Source: Planobispora longispora (GTDB taxonomy: Bacteria > Actinomycetota > Actinomycetes > Streptosporangiales > Streptosporangiaceae). From it: 64,000 nucleotides of DNA. The position numbers and the translations under genes are program-made. Below are positions 41,616-49,883 of this stretch, one piece after another (the stretch's first letter is position 1; every line of letters begins with the position of its first letter). The stretch covers positions 1 through 64,000 of the forward strand of contig NZ_BOOH01000003.1 of assembly GCF_016863135.1 (NCBI RefSeq), in the 5' to 3' direction. The notes under the pieces were generated by a model, which was not told the origin of the DNA, made no database searches, and saw nothing but the letters and a program-made list of their open reading frames with translations.

Positions 41616-43475
41616 TTGACCGAAGCCCTTGGCCTTCCTGCCCTGGAGCACGCACTGAGCGCCCTGACGTCCAGGGTCTCCTCACTGCGCGAGGCCCGTT
41701 CCGCCTACCCGGCCGACCCCCGCTCTACGCTCGACGCCGCCCTGGCCGAACTGGACACCGCCCGCGAGCTGCTGGACGCCGCCCTGCGCGAGGTGCGCAA
41801 GACTCCCCGGCGCTCGGGTGAGCGTGAGAGCGGCTCCCAGCGGGAGCTGAAACTGCTGCGTCAGGTGTTCAAGACGTTCCCGGTCCCGGTGCTGGTGCTG
41901 GACGGGTCGGGGACGGTCCGCCGGATCGGCTCGGAGGCCTCCCGGATGCTGGGCAGCCCGGCGGGCTATCTGATCGGCCGCTCGTTCGCGCTGTTCGTCG
42001 ACATCTCCCGGCGGGCCGCCTTCCGCTCGCATCTGACCTCGGTGCAGCAGGGCGGCCGGACGGTGACCTTCCAGACCCGGCTGGCGCACCAGGGCCGGGC
42101 GCACACCGTGCAGCTGGCCCTCACCCGGCTGACCATGCCCGGCGAGCCGCACGAGATGACCGCGGTCCTGGTCCTGCCGCTGGAGACCCAGGTGGCCGAC
42201 GCGCCCCCCGGACCGATCGAGCGGGCGGACTCCGCCCTGATCATGGCCGCCGCCCACCGCCAGGAGCTGCTGTCGCGGATGACCCGCCTGCTGCTGGACG
42301 AGGACAGCCTGAACCAGCCGGTGACCGTCACGCGGGCGGCGCGGCTGCTGGCCGCGGAGGCCGCCGACTGGGTGATCGCCGACGTGGTGCGCGACGGCTC
42401 GCCCCGCCGGGCCTGTGTGCTCGGCCCCGCCGACAAGCCGGTGAACGAGCTGATCCGGCTGGTCGAGAACTTCAACCCGCTGACCGCGCCGCTCATCGCC
42501 CACGTGCTGACCGGCGGCACGGGCGTGGTGCACGAGATGCTCGAGGACGAGACCCTGCTCGGCGGCATCGCCGACGGCCCGCCGCTGCTGCGGGTGATGG
42601 GCGCCGCCTCCGCGCTGTGCGTGCCGATCAGCGGGCAGGACGGTCCCGCGGGCGCCCTCACCCTCCTGCGGCTGCGCGACCGCGAGCCGTTCTCCCTGGC
42701 CGATCTGGGCCTCATGGAGGAGATCGGGGTCCACCTGGGGCTCGCCCTGCGGGCCCGGCGCAGCTTCCAGAACAGTTCCCAGGCCGCCGAGGCGCTGCGC
42801 ACCAGCGTGCTGCCCCGCACCCTGCCGGACATCCCCGGGTTCGAGGCGGCGGCGATCTACCACGCGGGCTCCAGCCTGGTCGGCGCCGAGTTCTACGACG
42901 TCTTCCCGTTCTCCGAGGGGTGGGCGTTCGCGCTCGGCGGGGCGGCGGGCAAGGGCGAGGAGGCGGCGTCGGTCAGCGCCATGGTGCGCAACGGGCTGCG
43001 GGTGCTCAGCGTCTGGGAGAGCGATCCCGGCGAGACCCTGCGCAAGCTCAACCAGGCCCTGTCCGCCCAGCGCAACGGCATGTTCGTGATGGCCGTGGCC
43101 GGGTTCGTCAAGGGACGGCGGATCAGGCTGGCCAGCGCGGGCCACCATCCCGCCGCCCTGCTCCAGCCCGACGGGACGGTGCGTTTCACCAGCGGGGGCG
43201 GCGTTCCGCTGGGCATCTCCGCCGACGGCGAGACGTTCGAGGAGGAGATCACGCTGGCCGCCGGCCAGACCCTCCTGTTCTACTCCGACGGCCTGGTGAA
43301 CTCGCGCAACGAACACGGCGAGGCCTACGGCGAGGGCCGCCTGGCCGACGTGCTGGCGCGGTGCGTGTCACAGGCACCGGCCACGGTGGTCAAGACCGTG
43401 GAGGAGGACCGGCACGCCTTCTCCGGCGGAAGGGTGTGGGACGAGATCGTGATACTTGCCCTGCGCGTTGTGTAG
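41616..43475 (+). CDS. PAS-GAF-PP2C (SpoIIE/RsbU-like) protein with altered metal-binding residues
   Basis: This 619-residue protein has an N-terminal coiled segment (1-80), PAS domain (about 85-190; VFKTFPVPVLVLDGSGTVRR), GAF domain (about 215-390) and SpoIIE-type PP2C domain (about 400-615). RsbU-type phosphatases reactivate STAS antagonists. Here GGDxYD reads GAEFYDVF and GDVxGxG reads GGAAGKG, so two usual metal-ligand Asp residues are Glu and Gly. YSDGLVN is intact, and the final DDxxLLxLR reads DEIVILALR. The domain may be weakly active or a pseudophosphatase. The TTG start follows GAGGATGAG. Confidence 0.85.
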   Translation: MTEALGLPALEHALSALTSRVSSLREARSAYPADPRSTLDAALAELDTARELLDAALREVRKTPRRSGERESGSQRELKLLRQVFKTFPVPVLVLDGSGTVRRIGSEASRMLGSPAGYLIGRSFALFVDISRRAAFRSHLTSVQQGGRTVTFQTRLAHQGRAHTVQLALTRLTMPGEPHEMTAVLVLPLETQVADAPPGPIERADSALIMAAAHRQELLSRMTRLLLDEDSLNQPVTVTRAARLLAAEAADWVIADVVRDGSPRRACVLGPADKPVNELIRLVENFNPLTAPLIAHVLTGGTGVVHEMLEDETLLGGIADGPPLLRVMGAASALCVPISGQDGPAGALTLLRLRDREPFSLADLGLMEEIGVHLGLALRARRSFQNSSQAAEALRTSVLPRTLPDIPGFEAAAIYHAGSSLVGAEFYDVFPFSEGWAFALGGAAGKGEEAASVSAMVRNGLRVLSVWESDPGETLRKLNQALSAQRNGMFVMAVAGFVKGRRIRLASAGHHPAALLQPDGTVRFTSGGGVPLGISADGETFEEEITLAAGQTLLFYSDGLVNSRNEHGEAYGEGRLADVLARCVSQAPATVVKTVEEDRHAFSGGRVWDEIVILALRVV

Positions 43476-43610
43476 GGATCGTATAACTTAGCGTTTCATC
43501 ACTTGACGTGTGCCTGAGCCGTGCGAGGCGGAGACGAGGTGTGCGGGCGAGGCGAGTACGACGACCGGTCGGGACCCGGTGCCCGGCCTCCCTGAGCGGG
43601 ATGACCTTCG

Positions 43611-44564
43611 ATGACTTCGATTCACCAAGCGGCGGTCTACGACTCCGACAAGCAGTTCCTGGAGATCGCGCTGCCGTTCGTCCGTGACGGGCTGGCCAAA
43701 GACGATCCGGTGCTGGTCGTGACCACCTCGGCCAATCTGGAGCTCCTGGGTGACGCCCTGGGCCGGGACGGCCGCCGGGTCGACTACGCCGACACCACCT
43801 TCCTGGGCCGCCGCCCGGTGCAGCGCACCACCGCCTTCCACCGCTACTGGCTCCGGCGCGGCCCGGAGGCGCCGTACGGCGGGCACGTCCGGGTGCTCTC
43901 CGAACCGCTCTGGATCGGCAGGTCCTCCGGTGACATGCGGGCCTGGCAGCGCATGGAGTCGATTCTCAACCTGCTGCTGCGGAGCACCAACGTCTGGATG
44001 GTGTGCACGTACGACGCACGGATCCACGACCCCTCGGTGATCACGACCGCGCGGCGGACGCATCCCTCGTTGTCCGAGGACGGCCGCGGCCTCCTCCCCT
44101 GCCCCGACTACACCGAGCCGCTGGAGTTCGTCCGCGAGTGCGACGCGGTCCCGCTGCCCCGGCCCCCCGCGGACGCGGTGGCCAAGTCGGTGGAGACGCT
44201 GCCGGCCCTGCGCGGTTTCGTCTCCGACCACGCGTCCCTGCTGGGGCTGACCCAGGACCGCGCGACCCTGCTCGCGGTGGCGGTCAACGAGGTGGCCGCG
44301 CACCTGGACCCGCCGATCGACGTCCACCTGTGGGAGCGGTTCGGCGCCATCACCTGCCAGATCCACCGTTCCGGGGGCGGCCTGACCGACCCGCTGGCCG
44401 GTTTCGTCCCGCCGAGCCCGACCTCCGGCCCGGGTGACGGGCTGTGGATCGCCCACCAGCTCTGTGATCGGCTGGACATCCACCACGGCGGGGACGGGTG
44501 CACGGTCCAGCTGCATGTGCCCAGCTCCCGGGCGGAAGAATTACGACAGAGTCGGAAATACTGA
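43611..44564 (+). CDS. MEDS-domain / HATPase anti-sigma-type sensor
   Basis: This 317-residue protein has an N-terminal MEDS (DcmR-like) domain (about 5-180; HQAAVYDSDKQFLEIALPFV, WMVCTYDARIHDP). The C-terminal HATPase-like domain (about 195-310) has LLAVAVNEVAAHLD and GDGLWIAHQLCDRLDI. This is the RsbA-type arrangement that couples a signal-binding domain to a sigma-regulating kinase. It follows the PP2C-like gene by 135 bp in the same orientation. The ligand is unknown. Confidence 0.85.
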   Translation: MTSIHQAAVYDSDKQFLEIALPFVRDGLAKDDPVLVVTTSANLELLGDALGRDGRRVDYADTTFLGRRPVQRTTAFHRYWLRRGPEAPYGGHVRVLSEPLWIGRSSGDMRAWQRMESILNLLLRSTNVWMVCTYDARIHDPSVITTARRTHPSLSEDGRGLLPCPDYTEPLEFVRECDAVPLPRPPADAVAKSVETLPALRGFVSDHASLLGLTQDRATLLAVAVNEVAAHLDPPIDVHLWERFGAITCQIHRSGGGLTDPLAGFVPPSPTSGPGDGLWIAHQLCDRLDIHHGGDGCTVQLHVPSSRAEELRQSRKY

Positions 44565-44565
44565 T

Positions 44566-44592
44566 GTTTGCCACCGATAGTGATCGGGGTAT
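44566..44592 (+). promoter_or_regulatory. SigB/SigF-type promoter before the glycosyltransferase gene
   Basis: GTTT (44566-44569) and GGGTAT (44587-44592) are separated by 17 nt, close to the known SigB/SigF consensus (GTTT, 14-17 nt, GGGTAT). It lies about 90 nt upstream of the GTG of the glycosyltransferase gene. The sigma factor encoded at 39309-40085 is the obvious candidate to use it. Confidence 0.6.
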
Positions 44593-44679
44593 TGTGTCAG
44601 GCATACAGATGAGTGCCTAAGACGCAGGCACCCCCTGGAAGTCCAGGCTTTCCATGCCTATCTCCCCCAGAGGTGTGCC

Positions 44680-45831
44680 GTGAATATTGCATTTGTCTCG
44701 TCCGACGCCCTGTCCGCCACCCAGGACCAGCCCGTGCCGTCCGCGCACCGCAACCAGATCCTGGCCGTGGCCCGTGAACTGGGCAGGGAGCACAAGGTCA
44801 CCATCTACACGCGCAGGGGCGCAGACTCCAGCAAGACGCGCGTCCGCGTGGCCCACGGCGTCACCATGGAACACCTTCCCGCCGGACCGGCCCAGGACCT
44901 GCCCGAGGACGGAGTTCTGCCCTACCTGCCGGACATGGGCAGCGAGCTGATGCGCCGCTGGGGACAGAACCGGCCCGACGTCATCCACGCCCACTCCTGG
45001 ACCGGCGGCCTGGCCGCCCTCGCCGGCGCGAGCGGCCTGCACGTCCCGGTCACCCAGACCTTCACCCGCCAGACCGGCGGCGACGCCCGGAAGGCACGGC
45101 TGCAGCGCGCGCTGGGCCGCCGGGCCGACGCGGTGATCGCCGGGTGCGGGGACGAGGAGTCGGAGCTGATCCGGCTGGGCGTGCCGCGCCGCAACATCGC
45201 CGTGATCCCCTGCGGGGTCGACGTCGAGCGCTTCCGCCGGCAGGGCCCGGCCGCGCCGCGCGGCACCCGGGCGCGGCTGCTGCACGTGGGACCGCTCTCC
45301 GACGACAGGGGCGTGCGGACCGCGATCCGGGCGCTGGCCGGGATCCCCGACGCGGAACTGCTGGTGGCGGGCGGACCGGCCGCCTCCGACCTGGAGCACG
45401 ACGCCGACGCCTACCGGGTCCGGATGCTGGCCAAGGAGCTGGGCGTGGACGACCGGGTCAGCCTTCTCGGGCAGGTCCCGCACGCCTCGGTGCCCAAGCT
45501 GATGCGCAGCGCCGACGTCGTCCTCTCGCTGCCCCGCGAGGCCGCGGGCGGCGTCGTCGCACTGGAGGCCATGGCCTGCGGCGTGCCGGTCATCGCCTCG
45601 GCGGTCGGCGCCCACATGGACTCGGTGGTGGACGGGGTCACCGGGCTGCTGGTCGCGCCGGACCGTCCCGCGCAGACCGCCCGGCTCGCCCGCGAGCTGC
45701 TCGCCGACCCCACCCGGCGCACGGCGCTGGGCTTCGCGGCCGCCGACCGGGTCCGCTCGCGGTACTCCTGGGAGCGGATCAGCCAGGAACTGGTGCGCGT
45801 GTACGAGGACGCCCTCGCCGCACAGCGCTGA
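44680..45831 (+). CDS. GT4-family glycosyltransferase
   Basis: This 383-residue GT-B enzyme has an N-terminal acceptor domain with DVIHAHSWTGGLAALAG (about 105), hinge and donor domain with LLHVGPLSDDRGVRTAIRAL (about 204). The retaining GT4 E-x7-E region is at about 285-300 (SLPREAAGGVVALEAMACGV). It transfers a nucleotide-activated sugar, possibly onto a phospho- or glycolipid or a small molecule. The GTG start follows AGAGGTGTG. A SigB-type promoter upstream suggests stress induction. Confidence 0.88.
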   Translation: MNIAFVSSDALSATQDQPVPSAHRNQILAVARELGREHKVTIYTRRGADSSKTRVRVAHGVTMEHLPAGPAQDLPEDGVLPYLPDMGSELMRRWGQNRPDVIHAHSWTGGLAALAGASGLHVPVTQTFTRQTGGDARKARLQRALGRRADAVIAGCGDEESELIRLGVPRRNIAVIPCGVDVERFRRQGPAAPRGTRARLLHVGPLSDDRGVRTAIRALAGIPDAELLVAGGPAASDLEHDADAYRVRMLAKELGVDDRVSLLGQVPHASVPKLMRSADVVLSLPREAAGGVVALEAMACGVPVIASAVGAHMDSVVDGVTGLLVAPDRPAQTARLARELLADPTRRTALGFAAADRVRSRYSWERISQELVRVYEDALAAQR

Positions 45832-45995
45832 GGCTCCGCCCCGGAGCCGGGACTCCCACGCGGAGCTGAACCTCCACCTCGGACGAACCGCGTCACGCGG
45901 TCTCACATATCCATCCGGTACGGCCGGCACGGGCTCGCCCCGCGCCGGCCGTACCGCGTTCGGGGACCTCGCGGACGGCGCCGCGCGGGCGGTCC
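45832..45995. other. Intergenic region between glycosyltransferase and peptide operon
   Basis: No gene is seen. An imperfect inverted pair, GGTACGGCCGGCAC and GCCGGCCGTACC (about 45917-45957), flanks GGGCTCGCCCCGC. It may form the terminator of the glycosyltransferase transcript. Confidence 0.5.
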
Positions 45996-46050
45996 CTCTA
46001 CGCCTGCTCTACGGTCCCCCTACGGCTTCCCTACGCCCGTCGGCGAGGCT
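45996..46050 (+). promoter_or_regulatory. SARP-type operator: four direct heptamers at 11-bp spacing, with -10 box
   Basis: CTACG occurs at 45998, 46009, 46020 and 46031, an exact 11-bp period, as the heptamers CTCTACG, CTCTACG, CCCTACG and CCCTACG, each separated by 4 bp. SARP activators are known to bind direct heptamers one helical turn apart, with the last repeat about 8 bp before the -10 box. Here GAGGCT (46045-46050) lies at about that distance. The peptide start codon is 42 bp further on. The SARP gene at 49884 is the likely ligand. Confidence 0.75.
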
Positions 46051-46091
46051 CGTCCCGCGGGGCCGTCCGGCCCCTCCGAGGGAGGTCATGC

Positions 46092-46283
46092 ATGATCCGG
46101 AAACTGGAAGAACTCGGCGACCGGCTGCTCGGCCTGGCGCTGCCGAAGATCTCGGCGTCCGCGGCGGAGTACTGCTACTGGGGCAGCTGCGGCTGCCAGA
46201 GCGTCCGGAAGTGGCGCGCCTACACCTGCTGCCTCAACGGCCGGTGCAACACCCAGTGCAAGTACTACCACGACTGCGGCTGA
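46092..46283 (+). CDS. Cysteine-rich precursor peptide (8 Cys, 63 residues)
   Basis: The N-terminal 25 residues form an amphipathic leader (MIRKLEELGDRLLGLALPK) ending ISASAA, a plausible signal-peptidase site. The 38-residue core has Cys at 28, 33, 35, 46, 47, 52, 56 and 62, enough for four disulfides, plus many Tyr and Trp. GGAGG lies 6 nt before the ATG; a second ATG 4 nt upstream is out of frame. The gene is first in an operon-like series with MauE-, TlpA-, ABC-exporter- and S26-peptidase-type genes. It is probably a secreted disulfide-rich peptide (toxin, bacteriocin or signal). It does not match a family I know. Confidence 0.82.
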   Translation: MIRKLEELGDRLLGLALPKISASAAEYCYWGSCGCQSVRKWRAYTCCLNGRCNTQCKYYHDCG

Positions 46284-46291
46284 TCCGAACG

Positions 46292-46321
46292 CCCCGCGGG
46301 TGAGCACCCCCGCCCGCGGGG
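46292..46321 (+). terminator. Intercistronic hairpin after the peptide gene
   Basis: CCCCGCGGG (46292-46300) pairs perfectly with CCCGCGGGG (46313-46321) around a 12-nt loop. There is no T-tract, and the next gene starts 20 nt later. Such a hairpin could act as a partial terminator or RNA-stability element, raising peptide mRNA over the export genes. Confidence 0.6.
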
Positions 46322-46340
46322 CCCGAGATTCGGGAGACTG

Positions 46341-46883
46341 ATGGACTATCTCGTCGTCGCGGTCCGCTGCGCGCTCTTCGTGGTCTTCGCGGCCTCCCTG
46401 GTGAGCAAGGTCCGCGGCCGCGTCTCCTTCGCCTCGTTCACCGCGTCCCTGCCCGGTTTCGGGGTCCCCGCCGGCCGGGCCCGCGGCGTGGCCGGCGCCG
46501 TCGTGGCCGCGGAGGCCGCCGTCCTCGTCCTGCTCGCCCTGCCGGACACGGTTCCCTTCGGGTTCGCCCTGGCCACGGCCCTGCTCGCGGTGTTCTCCTG
46601 GGCCATGGCGCGGGTCCTGCGCCGCGGGGCGCGCGTGCCCTGCCGGTGCTTCGGCGCGTCGGCCACCCCCGTGTCGGTCCTGCACGTCACCCGCAACCTC
46701 GTCCTGGCCTGCGCGGCGCTGACGGCCGGGGCGTTCTCCGCCGCCGCCGGACAGCCGCCGCACCCGGCGGGCCTGATGATCGCCGCGGCCACCGGCGCCG
46801 TGCTCGCCGCGCTGGTCATCACGCTCGACGACATCGCCGGGCTGTTCACCGCATCCCCCTCTCACCTCAAGGACCGGAGATGA
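46341..46883 (+). CDS. MauE/DoxX-like membrane redox protein
   Basis: This 180-residue protein has four hydrophobic segments. The first is VVAVRCALFVVFAASLVSKV, and a MauE-type CxCFG motif occurs in RVPCRCFGAS (about 100). MauE is known to be required, with thioredoxin-like MauD, for disulfide formation in the methylamine dehydrogenase small subunit. Here it probably relays electrons across the membrane during oxidative folding of the Cys-rich peptide. GGGAGACTG precedes the ATG, and its stop overlaps the next ATG. Confidence 0.83.
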   Translation: MDYLVVAVRCALFVVFAASLVSKVRGRVSFASFTASLPGFGVPAGRARGVAGAVVAAEAAVLVLLALPDTVPFGFALATALLAVFSWAMARVLRRGARVPCRCFGASATPVSVLHVTRNLVLACAALTAGAFSAAAGQPPHPAGLMIAAATGAVLAALVITLDDIAGLFTASPSHLKDRR

Positions 46884-47413
46884 CGTACCTGACCGCCGCC
46901 GTGGTCTTCGTCGGCCTGCTGTGCCTGTTGAACCTCGTGCTGCTCCTGGGCGTCGTGAAGCGCCTGCGGCAGCATTCCGACCTGCTCGCCGCGGGCGGCC
47001 GCCCCGGCCCCGGGCCCTCGCTCGAACCGGGCGGGACGATCGGCGACTTCCGCGCGCCCACGGCCGACGGCGCCACCCTGGCCGCCGAACAGCTGGCCGG
47101 CGGGACGATCGTCGGTTTCCTCTCCCCGGGCTGCGGGCCCTGCGAGCGGATACTGCCGGAGTTCGCGCGGTTCGCCGCCGCGGACACGCGCCCCGTGCTG
47201 GCCGTGGTGGTCGCCGCCGCGCCGGAGGAGGCCGGCCCGGCCGCCGAGCTGCTCTCCCCCGCCGCCACCGTGGTGGTCGAGGGGATCGACGGGCCGGTCG
47301 CCCGGGCCTTCGGGGTCGACGCGTTCCCCACCTTCTGCCTCGTCGGCGAGGACGGCACCGTCGCCGCGGTCGGGCTCGACCACCGCGACCTCCCCGCCGC
47401 CGTCCCGGCATGA
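46880..47413 (+). CDS. TlpA/MauD-like membrane-anchored thioredoxin
   Basis: This 177-residue protein has an N-terminal transmembrane helix (YLTAAVVFVGLLCLLNLVLL). The thioredoxin fold has active site SPGCGPCERILPEF (CGPC at about 91) and cis-Pro in DAFPTFCLVGEDG. Architecture and neighbour match MauD. It probably oxidises or isomerises disulfides of the Cys-rich peptide outside the membrane. Overlapping start and stop codons couple it to both neighbours. Confidence 0.86.
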   Translation: MTYLTAAVVFVGLLCLLNLVLLLGVVKRLRQHSDLLAAGGRPGPGPSLEPGGTIGDFRAPTADGATLAAEQLAGGTIVGFLSPGCGPCERILPEFARFAAADTRPVLAVVVAAAPEEAGPAAELLSPAATVVVEGIDGPVARAFGVDAFPTFCLVGEDGTVAAVGLDHRDLPAAVPA

Positions 47414-49230
47414 TCGATCCCTCCTCGCCCGGAGCCACCGTGGCGGGAGCGCGCCGGGCCGTGGCGCTGGCCCGGCGCTCCGCCCCCGGCTGGCTGCTGT
47501 GCCACGTGCTGCTCACCCTGGCCGGGGCCGCGACCCCGGTCGCCGCGGCCTGGCTGACCAAGCTCCTGCTGGACGCCCTGACCGCCGGCGCCGACCCGGC
47601 CGGCCCCCTGCTCGGGCTCGCGGCGGCCGGGCTGGCCGCCGCGGTGACGCCGCAGCTGCTGGCCTATTCCAGGGCCGAGATGAACCGCGCCGCGCGGCTG
47701 CGCGCGACCGGGGAGCTGTACGCGGCGGTGAACGACTTCACCGGCCTGTCCCGGTTCGAGGACCCCCGCCTCCTGGACCGCCTCCGGCTGGCCGAGCAGG
47801 CCGCGCTCACCGCGCCCAACCAGGTGGTCGAGGGAGGGCTCGGCGCAGCGCAGAACCTGCTGACCTTCTGCGGGTTCCTCGCGTCCCTGGCCGCCCTGAG
47901 CCCGGCCATGGCGGCGATCCTGGTCGCCTCGGCCGTCCCCGTGCTGCTGGCCGAACTCGCGCTGAGCCGCCGCCGGGCGCGGATGATGTGGCGCATCAGC
48001 CCGGCCGAACGCCGTGAGCTCTTCTACGGCGGCCTGCTGAGCACCGCCGAGGCCGCCAAGGAGATCCGGCTGTTCGGCGTCGGGGAGTTCCTGCGGGGCA
48101 GGATGCTCGCCGAGCGCCGTACCGCGGACGCGGCGAAGCGGGCCGTGGACCGGCACACGCTGCTCGTCCAGGGCGGTCTGGCCGCGCTCGGCGGGGCGGT
48201 GGCCATGGGCGGCCTCTACTGGGCCGCCTCGGGCGGGCGGCTGACCGCCGGCGACGTCGTCCTGTTCGCCGCCGCGGTCGCCGGCTCGCAGGGCGCGGTG
48301 GGCGCCCTGGTCGGCGAGCTGGCGCAGACCCACGAAGCGCTGCTGATGATGCACCACTTCACCGCCGTCACCTCCGCGGGTCCCGACCTGCCCGAGCCGG
48401 CGCGGCCCCGGGCCCTGCCGCCGCTGCGGGAGGGGATCGAACTGCGCGACGTCTGGTTCCGCTACGCCGACGACCAGCCGTGGGTGCTGCGCGGGGTCAG
48501 CCTGCGCATCGGCTCGGGCCGCTCCGTCGCGCTGGTCGGGCTGAACGGCGCGGGGAAGAGCACGCTGGTCAAGCTGCTGTGCCGGCTCTACGACCCCGGC
48601 CGGGGGACGATCCTGTGGGACGGCGTCGACATCCGGCAGGTCCCGGCCCGGGAGCTGCGCCGCCGGATCAGCCCGGTCTTCCAGGACTACATGTGCTACG
48701 ACCTGACGGCCGCCGAGAACATAACGATCAGCGACCTGCAGGCCGCGCCCGGCGTCGTCGAGACGGCCGCGCGGAGGGCGGGGGTCCACGACGTGCTGTC
48801 CGCCCTGCCGCGCGGCTACGACACCCTGCTCAGCCGTACCTTCTCCAGCGAGGCCGAGCACGAGGACCCCGAGGCCGGCGTCCTGCTGTCCGGCGGCCAG
48901 TGGCAGCGGGTCGCGCTGGCCAGGGCCCTGCTGCGGGGCGAGCGCGACCTGATGATCCTGGACGAGCCGAGCTCCGGGCTGGATCCCCGGGCGGAGCACG
49001 AGATCCACGCCATGCTGCGCGAGCACCGGGCGGGGCGGACCAGCCTGCTCATCTCCCATCGCCTCGGAACGGTCAGGGACAGCGACCTGATCGTGGTACT
49101 GGACGACGGCAGGGTGACCGAGGAGGGCTCCCACGAGGAGCTCATGGCCCGCGGCCAGGTCTACGCCCGGCTGTTCAGGCTCCAGGCCGAGGGCTACCAG
49201 GCCGACGCCGTGGTCCCGGGGCGGCCGTGA
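47410..49230 (+). CDS. ABC transporter, fused permease-ATPase (peptide exporter)
   Basis: This 606-residue type I exporter half-molecule has six transmembrane segments in residues 20-310 and an ATPase domain at about 345-590. Walker A is VGLNGAGKSTLVKLL, the Q loop is SPVFQDYMCYDL, the signature is LLSGGQWQRVALARAL, Walker B is DLMILDEPSSGLD and the H loop is TSLLISHRLGT. It lacks the N-terminal C39 protease of many bacteriocin exporters, which fits the separate S26 peptidase encoded next. It overlaps both neighbours by ATGA. The likely cargo is the Cys-rich peptide. Confidence 0.9.
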   Translation: MIDPSSPGATVAGARRAVALARRSAPGWLLCHVLLTLAGAATPVAAAWLTKLLLDALTAGADPAGPLLGLAAAGLAAAVTPQLLAYSRAEMNRAARLRATGELYAAVNDFTGLSRFEDPRLLDRLRLAEQAALTAPNQVVEGGLGAAQNLLTFCGFLASLAALSPAMAAILVASAVPVLLAELALSRRRARMMWRISPAERRELFYGGLLSTAEAAKEIRLFGVGEFLRGRMLAERRTADAAKRAVDRHTLLVQGGLAALGGAVAMGGLYWAASGGRLTAGDVVLFAAAVAGSQGAVGALVGELAQTHEALLMMHHFTAVTSAGPDLPEPARPRALPPLREGIELRDVWFRYADDQPWVLRGVSLRIGSGRSVALVGLNGAGKSTLVKLLCRLYDPGRGTILWDGVDIRQVPARELRRRISPVFQDYMCYDLTAAENITISDLQAAPGVVETAARRAGVHDVLSALPRGYDTLLSRTFSSEAEHEDPEAGVLLSGGQWQRVALARALLRGERDLMILDEPSSGLDPRAEHEIHAMLREHRAGRTSLLISHRLGTVRDSDLIVVLDDGRVTEEGSHEELMARGQVYARLFRLQAEGYQADAVVPGRP

Positions 49231-49835
49231 TGCCGGCCGCCGTCGCGCTCGTGGCCGTGGTCGCGGCCGTGATCGCGGTCCTCGCCGCGGTGCTCCTGTG
49301 GTTGCGCGGCCGCCTGTTCGTCGTCACCGTCGAGGGCCGGAGCATGGAGCCGTTCCTGCGCGCCGGGCAGCGGGCCCTGGCCAGGAGGGCGCCGCGCGGC
49401 GGCGTCCGCGCGGGCCAGGTGATCGTGATCACCAGGCCGGAACTCGGCTCCGAGGCCGAGATCGTCGGCTGGGAGCCCGGCCGGTGGATGGTCAAACGGG
49501 TGGCCGCCGTCTCCGGCGATCCGGTGCCGGCCGCGCTCGCGGACGCGACCGGAGGCCCCGGAGCCGCCGCAGCCCGTGAGCTCGACGGGACTCACGGAGC
49601 TGGCCGGACTGGTGAGGCTGATGGGGCTGATGGGGCTGACGAGGCTCGCGAAGCTGGCCGGACTGGCGGGGCTGACGGAGCTGGCGGAGCTCACGGGGCC
49701 CGGGCCGTGCCGCCGGGCCGCATCCTGGTGCTCGGGGACAATCCCGAGGTCAGCCTCGACTCCCGGACGTTCGGCGCCGTGCCGGTGGAGCGCGTCCTGG
49801 GCGTGGTGATCCACCGGATGCGCGCCCCCGCGTGA
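49230..49835 (+). CDS. S26-family signal peptidase with low-complexity insert
   Basis: This 201-residue protein has an N-terminal transmembrane helix (VALVAVVAAVIAVLAAVLLW), catalytic Ser in VEGRSMEPFL (about 38) and Lys in WMVKRVAAVSGD (about 88). The conserved C-terminal box is PGRILVLGDNPEVSLDSRTF. Between Lys and this box lies a Gly/Ala/Asp/Glu-rich insert of about 45 residues (GADGADEAREAG). It presumably removes the leader of the co-encoded peptide, a role inferred from context. The ATG overlaps the ABC gene stop. Confidence 0.87.
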   Translation: MPAAVALVAVVAAVIAVLAAVLLWLRGRLFVVTVEGRSMEPFLRAGQRALARRAPRGGVRAGQVIVITRPELGSEAEIVGWEPGRWMVKRVAAVSGDPVPAALADATGGPGAAAARELDGTHGAGRTGEADGADGADEAREAGRTGGADGAGGAHGARAVPPGRILVLGDNPEVSLDSRTFGAVPVERVLGVVIHRMRAPA

Positions 49836-49883
49836 CGACGGGACGCCTTGGTCCGGCCCCGGGGCCCGGATATTCTCCTGATC

